Below, piece by piece: positions 22,648 through 29,757 of a stretch of DNA of 64,000 nt. Made by a program: the position numbers and the translations under genes. Source of the stretch: Candidatus Lutibacillus vidarii. Its GTDB lineage: Bacteria > Actinomycetota > Actinomycetes > Actinomycetales > Dermatophilaceae. Below the pieces are notes generated by a model. That model worked only from the letters and a program-made list of their open reading frames with translations. It had not been told where the DNA came from and did no database searches. Location of the stretch: NCBI GenBank assembly GCA_016717165.1, contig JADKGA010000004.1, positions 124,001-188,000 on the forward strand, given 5' to 3'. The first letter of the stretch is position 1; each line of letters opens with the position of its first letter.

Positions 22648-23427
22648 TCAGACGAAGCCGCGGCTGGAGAGGAACTCGGCGAGCTGGGCGCCGCCTTCGC
22701 CCTCGTCGGGAACGATGGTGCCGGCCGTGCGGGCCGGGGTCGGGGTGACCGAGGTGACCTTGACGGCGGCGGCGGCCAGGCCCACGGACGAGGCGTCGAC
22801 GCCGAGGTCGGCCAGCGAGTACGTGGTCACCGGCTTCTTCTTGCTCGCCATGATGGCCTTGAACGCGGGATAGCGCGCCTCGGGGTTGGTGTCGGTGATC
22901 GAGACGATCGCCGGCAGCGCCGTGGAGACCTCGAGGACTGCACCCTCACTGTCGCGCTTGATGCTCACGGTGCCGCCCTCGACCGAGAGCGCACCGGCGA
23001 AGGTCGCCTGGTTGATGCCGAGCCGGTCGGCCACCATCGAGGGGACGACGGACATCTCCGCGTCGGTCGAGGCCATGCCGGTGAGGACGAGGTCGAAGCC
23101 GGTCTTCTCCAGGGCCTTGGCCAGGACGAGGGAGGTCGCGAGGGCGTCGGAGCCGTGCATGGCGGCGTCGGTCACGTGGACCGCGCTGTCGCCACCGATG
23201 GCCAGGGCCTTGCGGAGCCCGTCGACGGCCTTGGCCGGTCCGACGGTGAGGAAGACGACCTCCGACGCGGTGCCGGCCTCCTGGAGGCGGGCGGCCTGCT
23301 CGACGGCGTACTCGTCCAGCTCCGAGAGCCGGCCCTCGACGGCGCCACGGTCAAGGGTCAGGTCCGGCGCGAACTTCCACGTGGCCGTGGGCTCGGGGAC
23401 GTACTTGACCAGGACGACGATCTTCAT
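22648..23427 (-). CDS. etfB: Electron transfer flavoprotein subunit beta
   Basis: A 259-residue protein that starts MKIVVLVKYVPEPTATW, the usual EtfB opening, and carries the TGMASTDAEMSVVPSMVADRLG signature (key part DAEMSVVPSMVADRLG) and the LPAIVSITDTNPEARYPAFK segment. EtfB binds AMP and forms the electron-accepting face of the ETF. It is the first gene of the leftward cluster, so the promoter for the whole unit should lie in the 441 bp upstream. I chose the ATG at 23427 over upstream in-frame starts because it matches family N-termini and AGGA lies about 7 nt before it. Confidence 0.95.
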   Translation of the reverse strand: MKIVVLVKYVPEPTATWKFAPDLTLDRGAVEGRLSELDEYAVEQAARLQEAGTASEVVFLTVGPAKAVDGLRKALAIGGDSAVHVTDAAMHGSDALATSLVLAKALEKTGFDLVLTGMASTDAEMSVVPSMVADRLGINQATFAGALSVEGGTVSIKRDSEGAVLEVSTALPAIVSITDTNPEARYPAFKAIMASKKKPVTTYSLADLGVDASSVGLAAAAVKVTSVTPTPARTAGTIVPDEGEGGAQLAEFLSSRGFV

Positions 23428-23868
23428 GGAGGGTCCTGCCTTTGTCTGTTGGCGGTCTGAGACACGTGCAGGTCCGAGCCTGCCGAAGACAGGTGCCCCT
23501 TGCATAGGGACTTGTGGCAGTTACCGACCAGTAGCGCTGCATTAGGGCCGGTCAGCGCGGGGGTGCCCAGGACGGCGGCCGGTCGGGCCAGATCCCCGGG
23601 AGGTCGGCGCGAGGGCGGTGGATCTTCCGGTATGCCGCCCCGCTCGCGAACGGACTTGCGGCTGAGCCCGGGGTTCCGCCCACGACGTGAGATACGCCAC
23701 GCGAGGGGCCCTTGTCGACTCCCCGGGGGCATCTCCGTGGGCCCTCCTCAGTCGCCGCAAGCAGCCCGCGGAAGTGAAGGCGACCACCGAGCATGATGTC
23801 CCGTTGAACGAGAATGCCAAGGGTCGCCGAGTCACGTCGGACTCGCCGCCGAGACGGAGGACATCGCC
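23428..23868. other. 441-bp divergent intergenic region upstream of etfB
   Basis: No convincing gene is seen. It must hold the promoter of the leftward etfB-led cluster and that of the rightward reductase gene at 23869. It contains an imperfect palindrome around 23520-23533 (TTACCGACCAGTA) and one GTATGCC word at 23630-23636. Short open frames here have no family match or ribosome binding site that I trust. Confidence 0.6.
23520..23533. promoter_or_regulatory. Candidate regulator operator upstream of etfB
   Basis: The core ACCGACCAGT reads ACTGGTCGGT on the other strand, an imperfect dyad of the kind bound by TetR-family regulators. It lies about 95 bp upstream of the etfB start. The half-sites match at six of ten positions only, so this is a suggestion. 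Confidence 0.25.
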
Positions 23869-24429
23869 ATGAGGCCGCTGCGCTACTCCATCAACGTCAC
23901 GCTGGACGGCTGTTGTCACCATGACGCCGGCCTCCCGCCGGACGAGGAGTCGATGGCCTACTGGACCGCCGAGATGGCGCGCGCAGACTCCCTGATCCTC
24001 GGTCGCGTGACCTATCAGATGATGGAGTCGGCGTGGCGGCGCCCAGACGACGGTTGCTGGGCCACATGGATCGCCGACTGGCAGCTCCCCTTCGCCGAGG
24101 CCATCGACCGGGCGGAGAAGATCGTCGTCTCCCGCACGCTCACTGCCGTCGACTGGAACGCACGACTGCTCGAAGGCGACGTTGGCCAAGAGATTCAGCG
24201 ACTCAAGGAGGAGCCCGGCGGAAGCCTGTGGGTCGGCGGAGTGACACTCCCGACGACGTTGGCTGCCCTGGGACTCATCGACGAGTACGAGTTCGTGGTG
24301 CAGCCGGTGCTCGCCGGCCACGGCCCGACCCTTCTCTCCGGTCTGCTCGACCGCATACCGCTGGAGTGCACGCATCGACGCGAGTTCCGCTCCGGGGCGG
24401 TAGCTTTGCGGTTCCGTCCTCGACACTGA
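23869..24429 (+). CDS. Dihydrofolate reductase / RibD C-terminal family protein
   Basis: A 186-residue protein with the RibD_C/DHFR-like fold. It has an N-terminal strand (LRYSINVTLDGCC), the ADSLILGRVTYQMM motif of the nucleotide-binding region, VVSRTLTAVDW in the middle, and GSLWVGGVTLPTTLAALGLIDEYE-type C-terminal motifs (GGVTLPTTLAALGLIDEY). Proteins of this stand-alone group are annotated as NADPH-dependent reductases; most have no proven substrate. GGAGGAC precedes the ATG. It diverges from the etf cluster and runs toward the LLM oxidoreductase gene, 157 bp away. Confidence 0.8.
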   Translation: MRPLRYSINVTLDGCCHHDAGLPPDEESMAYWTAEMARADSLILGRVTYQMMESAWRRPDDGCWATWIADWQLPFAEAIDRAEKIVVSRTLTAVDWNARLLEGDVGQEIQRLKEEPGGSLWVGGVTLPTTLAALGLIDEYEFVVQPVLAGHGPTLLSGLLDRIPLECTHRREFRSGAVALRFRPRH

Positions 24430-24586
24430 CGCCCGTCTGCCGGGGCTAACGGGTACGTGCGCACCCTTGGGGCTGCATCTCGACAGGCCTGGGTGTCGGC
24501 TGGTGAGTGTCGTCGAGATGACACCTCGGCAGCGCCCGCGCCGCACGAACCCTGCGGTCGTGGATGCCGGGTGGCAGGATGCCAGC

Positions 24587-25498
24587 ATGCGTCTCGGCAC
24601 CCAGGTCTCCTTCTTCAGCTGGCCGGGCGCGCCCGGCTCGATCGCCCCAACCTTTGCCCGGATCGCCCAGCGCAGTGACGAGGTCGGCCTGGCCAGCCTG
24701 TGGGTGATGGACCACTTCTTCCAGATCTCCATGATCGGCCCGCCCGAGCTGGACATGCTGGAGGGCTACTCCGCGCTCGCCTATGCCGCCGGCCTCACCG
24801 AGCGGATCGAGCTGGGGACCATGGTGACCGGCGTGACCTACCGCCACCCCGGCGTCCTCGCCAAGACGGTGACCACCCTGGACGTGCTCTCCGGAGGGCG
24901 GGCCGTTCTTGGGATCGGGGCCGCGTGGAACGAGGAGGAGCACGCCGGCCTGGGTATCCCCTACCCGCCCGTCAGCGAGCGCTTCGAGCGGCTCGAGGAG
25001 ACCCTGCGCATCTGCCGGCAGATGTTCGACGGCAACGAGGCTCCGGTCGAGGGTCGGCACTACCGGCTGGCTCGCCCGCTGAACCAGCCGGCCCCGCTGC
25101 ACCGCATCCCGATCCTGGTCGGTGGGGGCGGCGAGAAGAAGACCTTGCGCCTCGTCGCCCAGTATGCGGACGCCTGCAATATCTTCGACATGGGTCCAGA
25201 CGGGGTGCGGGCCAAGTACGACGTGCTGGCCGAGCACTGTGCGGCCGTCGGCCGAGACCCCGCCACGATCGAGCGCACGGTGCTCAGTACCTTCGCCATC
25301 GGCGCGGCCGGAGGCAGACACGAGTCCGGTATGCCGTACTCGTCCGTCGACCAGCTCGTCGACCGGTATGGCGCGCTGGCCGCGATCGGCACCGACACCG
25401 TTATCGCCGGCATCGGCAACAACACCGAGGACGCCGCCTACGACCTGGTCGCCGAGCTGGTGCGCCAGCTGGCCGAGATCACCCCGGCCGGACGCTGA
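24587..25498 (+). CDS. LLM-class F420-dependent oxidoreductase
   Basis: A 303-residue TIM-barrel protein of the luciferase-like monooxygenase class. Typical motifs are LWVMDHFFQ (strand 2), LGTMVTGVTYRHPGVLAKTVTTLDVLSGGRA (key part VTYRHPGVLAKTVTTLD), GIGAAWNEEEH, and IPILVGGGGEKKTLRLVAQYAD. In Actinomycetota these enzymes mostly use coenzyme F420 for hydride transfer. The substrate cannot be predicted. The ATG at 24587 is preceded by CAGGA; upstream in-frame starts would add a non-conserved tail. Confidence 0.85.
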   Translation: MRLGTQVSFFSWPGAPGSIAPTFARIAQRSDEVGLASLWVMDHFFQISMIGPPELDMLEGYSALAYAAGLTERIELGTMVTGVTYRHPGVLAKTVTTLDVLSGGRAVLGIGAAWNEEEHAGLGIPYPPVSERFERLEETLRICRQMFDGNEAPVEGRHYRLARPLNQPAPLHRIPILVGGGGEKKTLRLVAQYADACNIFDMGPDGVRAKYDVLAEHCAAVGRDPATIERTVLSTFAIGAAGGRHESGMPYSSVDQLVDRYGALAAIGTDTVIAGIGNNTEDAAYDLVAELVRQLAEITPAGR

Positions 25499-25626
25499 CC
25501 CGACTCAACGCAAGGCCCTCGCTCGCGCAGCGCCCGGGTGAGCTGCGTCGGCCGGTCCGCGCTGGGACGGCACGGCAGAGACCGCAGGGACGGCAGGCAC
25601 GGCAGGGACGGCAGGGCGCGTCGAGG
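25499..25626. repeat. Short 9-bp tandem repeats in convergent intergenic gap
   Basis: Around 25564-25620, units close to GGGACGGCA and GGCACGGCA follow one another. The gap separates the convergent LLM oxidoreductase and ferredoxin genes. The repeat is degenerate and may be simple slippage DNA. Confidence 0.4.
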
Positions 25627-25869
25627 TCAGCTCTGGATGAGCCGCAGGGCCTGGCGGGGGCACGCGGCCACGGCCTCGCGGGCGAGCCCGAGCAGGCGCT
25701 CCGGGACCCGCCCGGTGACGACGGGGTACCCCCACTCGTCGAGCCCGACGCGTTCGGGGAGCAGCTCGGCGCACAGCCCACGGGCCTCGCAGAGCGGCCA
25801 GTCGACCCGCAAGGTGGCGGTGCGCTCGACCCCGCGACGCTGCGCGGCGGTCGGTGCCTGGGCCGTCAT
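25627..25869 (-). CDS. Small 3-Cys ferredoxin (3Fe-4S type)
   Basis: An 80-residue acidic protein with the pattern C-x5-C (CEARGLC) and a C-terminal CP (ACPRQAL). This matches single-cluster actinobacterial ferredoxins, which usually bind a 3Fe-4S cluster and pass electrons to P450s or other redox partners. It overlaps the NuoF-like gene by 4 bp (ATGA), so the two are translationally coupled and probably exchange electrons. It is the last gene of the leftward redox module. Confidence 0.82.
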   Translation of the reverse strand: MTAQAPTAAQRRGVERTATLRVDWPLCEARGLCAELLPERVGLDEWGYPVVTGRVPERLLGLAREAVAACPRQALRLIQS

Positions 25870-27092
25870 ACCGCACCGGCCAAGGACAGCGGACGAGTCG
25901 GCGCACGGTAGCCGCACCACCCACCGAGGTGGGCGTCGACCTCTTCCGGGACTGCGGTGAGCAGCGAGCGGACCAGGCGCGCGGTGCCGTCGGGGTGTGC
26001 GCAGGCGCCGCGCCGCTCGACGATGTCGAGGAGCTGGCGGACCCGGCCGAGCTGGCCGATGCCGTCGACGACGCTGCGCAGCGAGCCCGCGAGCGCCGGG
26101 AGGCCGTTGCGGCAGGGCCCGCACCGGCGCGCGGACTCTCCGGCGAGGTAGTCGACGATCCGCAGGGTGCGCTCGACCGGGCAGGCGGTGGGGGCGGAGG
26201 TGATGACGACCCCGGCGCCGAGCGCCAGCCCCTGGGCGGCCATCTCAGACCGGCTCACGGTGAGCGTGGCGAGGGCACCGGAGGGGGCCCAGGTGCCGTG
26301 GTACCCGCCCGTGAGGACCGGCCGAGACAGCTGGTCCGCGGTGAGCACCTCGGTCCAGGGCGTCCCGGCCGCCACCTCGCGGACGACCGCGTCGCCATCG
26401 CCGCCGAGGGTGAGCAGGGTGGTCCCCGGGTTGTGACCATCCCTCCCGTATGCCGCATAGGCGTCCGGGCCCAGGCGCACGAGTGCCCCGACATGGGCCC
26501 ACGTCTCGGCATTGGACAACAGGGTGGGTCGGCCGCGGTGTCCGGCCACCGCCTCGGGCTGCCATGCGGTGACCGGCAGGTTCTCGCGGCCCGCCATCAG
26601 CTCGAGGACGGCGCGGGCCTGGCCGGCGACGAACCGTGGCTGGGCCTCGTGGAAGGTCCAGCGAAGCCGTTCACCGGCGCTTCGACGCTCGGCGACCGCG
26701 GCGCGCAGGGAGGCGCCGACCTCGGGCCGCTCGACCGGGGTGACGACGTGGACCTCGCGGACGCGCAGGGCCGCGGCGACCACAGCCGGGCCGTCGAGGA
26801 CCCTGTGCGGGGCGACCTGGGCCAGGCTGCTGTCCTTCCAGCTCGCCGGCTCGCCCTCCGCCGCGTTGACGACCAGGACCGTACGGCGGCCGGCGCGGGA
26901 GGCGGTCTGCAGCTTCACGGCAAAGGGGAAGCCGGCTCCGCCGCGTCCCCGCACCGCCACCGCGTCAGCAGCCGCGACGATCGCCCCGAGGTCGGCCTTC
27001 GGGAGCGGTCCGAAGCGGGCCTGGTGGGCGGCATACCCGGGGCCGTCCGTGAGGTGGGCCAGGAGCAGCGGGCCGTTCTCGACGGCGGTCAC
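25866..27092 (-). CDS. NuoF-like (51-kDa) flavin/Fe-S oxidoreductase, one cluster ligand missing
   Basis: A 408-residue relative of the NuoF subunit of complex I. It has the FMN/NADH loop RGRGGAGFPFAVKL, VVNAAEGEPASWKDSS, an SLBB-type region, and the C-terminal cluster domain ESARRCGPCRNGL with a distant Cys in GACAHPDG. In NuoF this motif reads ESCGxCxPC; here the first Cys is Ala, so three of four N3-cluster ligands remain. It probably oxidises NAD(P)H or exchanges electrons with the ferredoxin and the membrane partner. It starts at GTG 27092, which overlaps the previous gene by 4 bp. No NuoE or NuoG is nearby, so this is not complex I. Confidence 0.8.
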   Translation of the reverse strand: MTAVENGPLLLAHLTDGPGYAAHQARFGPLPKADLGAIVAAADAVAVRGRGGAGFPFAVKLQTASRAGRRTVLVVNAAEGEPASWKDSSLAQVAPHRVLDGPAVVAAALRVREVHVVTPVERPEVGASLRAAVAERRSAGERLRWTFHEAQPRFVAGQARAVLELMAGRENLPVTAWQPEAVAGHRGRPTLLSNAETWAHVGALVRLGPDAYAAYGRDGHNPGTTLLTLGGDGDAVVREVAAGTPWTEVLTADQLSRPVLTGGYHGTWAPSGALATLTVSRSEMAAQGLALGAGVVITSAPTACPVERTLRIVDYLAGESARRCGPCRNGLPALAGSLRSVVDGIGQLGRVRQLLDIVERRGACAHPDGTARLVRSLLTAVPEEVDAHLGGWCGYRAPTRPLSLAGAV

Positions 27093-27670
27093 GCGACCAC
27101 GCCCGCGCGGCGGGGGGTATCGAGCGGTGCGTCGTCGGGGTGCTGATCGCGACCCGACACCAGCCGAAGGAGCACGGCCAACACGACGGCGCCCACGCAA
27201 CCGATGACGAGCACCTGGAACCAGCGCTGGCCGACGTCGGTGCCGATGCCCAGCGAATGGACGACCGAGACGACCCAGGCGGCATAGCTCGTCAGATGGA
27301 CGCCGCGCCACGCGCCCAGGGGCAGCCGGGAGCGGAGCAGGCTGGTCACGACGACGGCGACGGTGAGGTCGAGCGCAAAGGCACCAAGCGAGAGGTAGAG
27401 CGGTCGGTAGAGGGCACCGAAGGGGAGGATCGCGTCGAACCACCGGATGTCGACATACTCGTCGACGACCGCCGTGGTGACATGCGCGACGAGCAGGATC
27501 GACGCCATCAGACCCACGGTGCGGTGCAGCCCTTGGGTGAGGAAGCGCGGCCACCACGTCGAGGTCCACCGGGCGGTCGAGGCGATGCCGAGGACCGTCG
27601 TCATGGTGAACAGGACGAGCAGCACGGTGCCGGTGCCTCGGTTGGCGAACCACATCAGGGGGCCGCTCAT
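27089..27670 (-). CDS. Ferric-reductase-like transmembrane protein
   Basis: A 193-residue membrane protein with about six hydrophobic helices. It has the ferric-reductase/YedZ-type arrangement with conserved His in LHRTVGLMASILLVAHV and in LGAWRGVHLTSYAAWVVSVVHSLG (key part GVHLTSYAAWVVSVVHS), which probably ligate heme b. It would carry electrons across the cytoplasmic membrane. It overlaps the NuoF-like gene (GTGA) and the ApbE-like gene (ATGA), so all are coupled. The C-terminal 25 residues are polar and cytoplasmic or exposed. Confidence 0.82.
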   Translation of the reverse strand: MSGPLMWFANRGTGTVLLVLFTMTTVLGIASTARWTSTWWPRFLTQGLHRTVGLMASILLVAHVTTAVVDEYVDIRWFDAILPFGALYRPLYLSLGAFALDLTVAVVVTSLLRSRLPLGAWRGVHLTSYAAWVVSVVHSLGIGTDVGQRWFQVLVIGCVGAVVLAVLLRLVSGRDQHPDDAPLDTPRRAGVVA

Positions 27671-28668
27671 GGCGTCTCCTCCTTCGCGCGACCGTCGGCG
27701 CCGGGCCAGCCAGGGGTCGTCGTCACCTGGTCGTCGTGGTCGACCAGGCGGGCCGCGACGCCGTGGGCGCTGAGCCACGCCGCGGCCTGAACACCGAGGA
27801 CGATCGCTGCGGTCGAGGCGGTGTTGGCCGCCGCCGCGGTATGCCCGACTGCGGTGACGGTGCGCCATGGGCCGCGCGCCGGCTCGCCGGTGCGGGGGTC
27901 GATGAGGTGGTGCCACTCACGGCCGCCGCGCACCCAGCGCCGGGCGGCGGTCGAGGAGGTCGCCAGGCCCCCCTCGACGAGGTCGAGCACCTCGTCGGCA
28001 CCGTCGTCGAGCGCTCCGGCGGTGTGGGCGATCCCGACCGGCCAGGCCGGCCGCCGGTATGGCGGGAGCTCCGCAGGCGCGGCGGCACGGACATCCCCGC
28101 CGACGCTGACGACGACGGCGACCCCGAGCTGCGCGACGATGCTGGTCGCGACGAGGTCGGCGGCATACGCCTTGCCGGTGGCGCCGAGGTCGAGGTACGC
28201 ACCGATGGGAAGACGCAGGGCGTCCTGGCGTACCCCGACCTGGCGCCACCTGTCTCGGGCTGGCGGGATGGGGACCGCCGCCGGATCGGTGGACGACTCG
28301 GAGAGCAGGGCGAAGGTCCGGTCGTATCCGGCCGTGAGCAGGTGGTGCCCAAGGGTGGGGTCGACGACCCCGTCGGTGGCTTCGGCCGCCTCGAGCGCGA
28401 CGCGGACCGCCCCGAGGAGGACCGGAGAGACCTCGGTCCACTCGCCGGGCCGGGCGTTCGCGCGCATGAGGTCGCTCTCCGGCCGGAACCGGCTGCAGGT
28501 CCGGTCGACCTCGACGAGGACCGCGGCCCCGAGCTCCGCGGCCTCGTCGAGGCGTTCGCCCCCAGCCGTCTGCAGATGGACGTAGGTGCCAAGAGCCCCC
28601 CACCGTCGGGCCGGCGCCGCCCCGGGCTCGGCATCCTCGGGCGAGCGCGGCAGTGCCGCGGTGGTCAT
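27667..28668 (-). CDS. FAD:protein FMN transferase (ApbE-like)
   Basis: A 333-residue ApbE-family protein. Seen are the N-terminal segment with EVDRTCSRFRPESDLMR, GVVDPTLGHHLLTAGYD, the LDLGATGKAYAADL motif (GKAYAAD), VVSVGGDVRAA, and WHHLIDPRTGEPARGPWRTVTAVG (key part HLIDPRTGEPA). ApbE enzymes attach FMN through a phosphoester to Thr or Ser of exported redox proteins. No classical signal peptide is visible, so the protein could act inside. It is coupled to the membrane reductase gene. No FMN-binding domain protein lies beside it; the two small Ser/Thr-rich exported proteins are the only nearby candidates for targets. Confidence 0.85.
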   Translation of the reverse strand: MTTAALPRSPEDAEPGAAPARRWGALGTYVHLQTAGGERLDEAAELGAAVLVEVDRTCSRFRPESDLMRANARPGEWTEVSPVLLGAVRVALEAAEATDGVVDPTLGHHLLTAGYDRTFALLSESSTDPAAVPIPPARDRWRQVGVRQDALRLPIGAYLDLGATGKAYAADLVATSIVAQLGVAVVVSVGGDVRAAAPAELPPYRRPAWPVGIAHTAGALDDGADEVLDLVEGGLATSSTAARRWVRGGREWHHLIDPRTGEPARGPWRTVTAVGHTAAAANTASTAAIVLGVQAAAWLSAHGVAARLVDHDDQVTTTPGWPGADGRAKEETP

Positions 28669-29060
28669 GAGCCCGTCGAGGGGACCACAACCTTGACCGG
28701 CTTGGTCACCGCGGGCTTGGTGCTGGCGCGGGTGCTCGTCGAGCTCGATGAGGACCGGACGGTCCCGCCGCCGAGGCTGGCGGTGCCCGAGCGGGAGGCG
28801 CTGGCGACGACCTTCGTCGTGACAATGGTCTTCGTCGGGCGCTGCGCGCGCACCGGCTCGGCCGCGGCCGCCGAGGCGGCGGCCTCGGCGGCCTGGGCCT
28901 TGGCTGCGCGCTTGGCGTCCTGGCTGTCCTTGGTCGCAGACGCCGCAAGGCCACTGGCGATCCCAACCGAGGCGACGGTGGCTGCGGTGAGCAGGCCGGT
29001 CGCTGCGTTGAGGACGTGGCGCGAGCGGTTGCGCTGGCGGGGCGTGAGCGGAGACGTCAT
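28665..29060 (-). CDS. Small exported/membrane-anchored Ser/Thr/Ala-rich protein
   Basis: A 131-residue protein with a basic start (TPRQRNRSRH), one hydrophobic segment (residues about 16-42) that could be a signal anchor or uncleaved signal peptide, an Ala-rich coiled-like stretch, and a tail rich in Ser, Thr and Val that ends PSTGS. It is the first gene of the leftward redox module and overlaps the ApbE-like gene by 4 bp. I recognise no domain. Its place suggests an extracytoplasmic partner of the reductase, perhaps an unusual flavinylation target, but no FMN_bind motif is visible. Confidence 0.6.
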   Translation of the reverse strand: MTSPLTPRQRNRSRHVLNAATGLLTAATVASVGIASGLAASATKDSQDAKRAAKAQAAEAAASAAAAEPVRAQRPTKTIVTTKVVASASRSGTASLGGGTVRSSSSSTSTRASTKPAVTKPVKVVVPSTGS

Positions 29061-29259
29061 ACCGCCCAGTCTTCGGCGTGACGCGAGCGTTCGCCATCGG
29101 CCATCAGGCTGGATGCGGTAGGCCAGATGGCCGACCGCGCGATCCATCGCGGCGGCCATCCGGAGCAATTGCGGGCGGACCCCCTTCCCAAGCGGTGCCG
29201 CAGCGGTGAACGTGGTCACCACCGGCCCCACGCCGCGTCCCGAACCCAAGGAGTACCCC
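29061..29259. other. Divergent promoter region of the redox module
   Basis: These 199 bp separate two divergent genes for small exported proteins and must carry both promoters. No clear box could be assigned by eye. Confidence 0.4.
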
Positions 29260-29667
29260 ATGAGCACAACCCGCCCGCTCGCGGTCCTGATCGGCGGTGC
29301 CGTCGGAGGCGTGGCCGCGGTCCTCGCCTACGGCGTCCTGGCCCCCAGCGCTGGCAGCGACGCGATCGCGTCCGTCTCGTCGGTCTCCCCCGCCGCCGCC
29401 GAGGTCGTCTACGACCCGTGCGTCGCACCGGCCGTGCTCGAGGGCGACACGTGCGTGACCCGCGTGACCGTGACCAAGCCCGCCGCCGTGGCCGTGGCGA
29501 CGACGCGCAAGGCCGCGCCGGTCAGCGCCAGGCACGCGGCGCCGACGAGCACGCCGACCCACGTGGAGAAACACGAGGACTCCGAGCACGAGGACTCCGA
29601 GCACGAGGGCGAGGACCACGAGGACAGCACCCACGAGGACTCCCACGACGAGGGCTCCGACGACTGA
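29260..29667 (+). CDS. Exported protein with His/Asp/Glu-rich repeat tail
   Basis: A 135-residue protein. Residues 5-30 form a hydrophobic signal or anchor segment; a middle part holds two Cys (DPCVAP and GDTCVTR), perhaps a disulfide; and the tail from about residue 102 repeats HEDSE/HEDST units and ends DEGSDD. Such His- and acid-rich tails bind divalent metals. AAGGAG lies 5 nt before the ATG, a strong ribosome binding site. It diverges from the leftward redox module and ends at a strong terminator. The function is unknown; metal capture linked to the ferric-reductase-like protein is a guess. Confidence 0.65.
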   Translation: MSTTRPLAVLIGGAVGGVAAVLAYGVLAPSAGSDAIASVSSVSPAAAEVVYDPCVAPAVLEGDTCVTRVTVTKPAAVAVATTRKAAPVSARHAAPTSTPTHVEKHEDSEHEDSEHEGEDHEDSTHEDSHDEGSDD

Positions 29668-29703
29668 ACCGGCTGAACCGGCTGACGCCCTGACGTCGCC
29701 CGG

Positions 29704-29743
29704 CGGGCGGGCCGCTCCTTCCACGGAGTGGCCCGCCCGTTTG
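29704..29743. terminator. Rho-independent terminator
   Basis: A 15-bp GC-rich stem (29704-29718 with 29725-29739, one G-T wobble, 6-nt loop) is followed by TTTGT on the + strand. It lies 36 bp after the His-rich protein gene and faces the SulP gene, so it may serve both directions. Confidence 0.8.
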
Positions 29744-29757
29744 TCGTCCGACCGGCC

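Noticed and set aside
23500..23796. Small + strand open frame in the etfB upstream region
   Set aside because: No ribosome binding site, Arg/Pro/Gly-rich translation, and it lies over the promoter region of the etf cluster.
28669..29097. N-terminal extension of the ApbE-like protein
   Set aside because: It overlaps the small exported protein gene in another frame; the ATG at 28668 gives the usual 4-bp overlap and a family-typical start.
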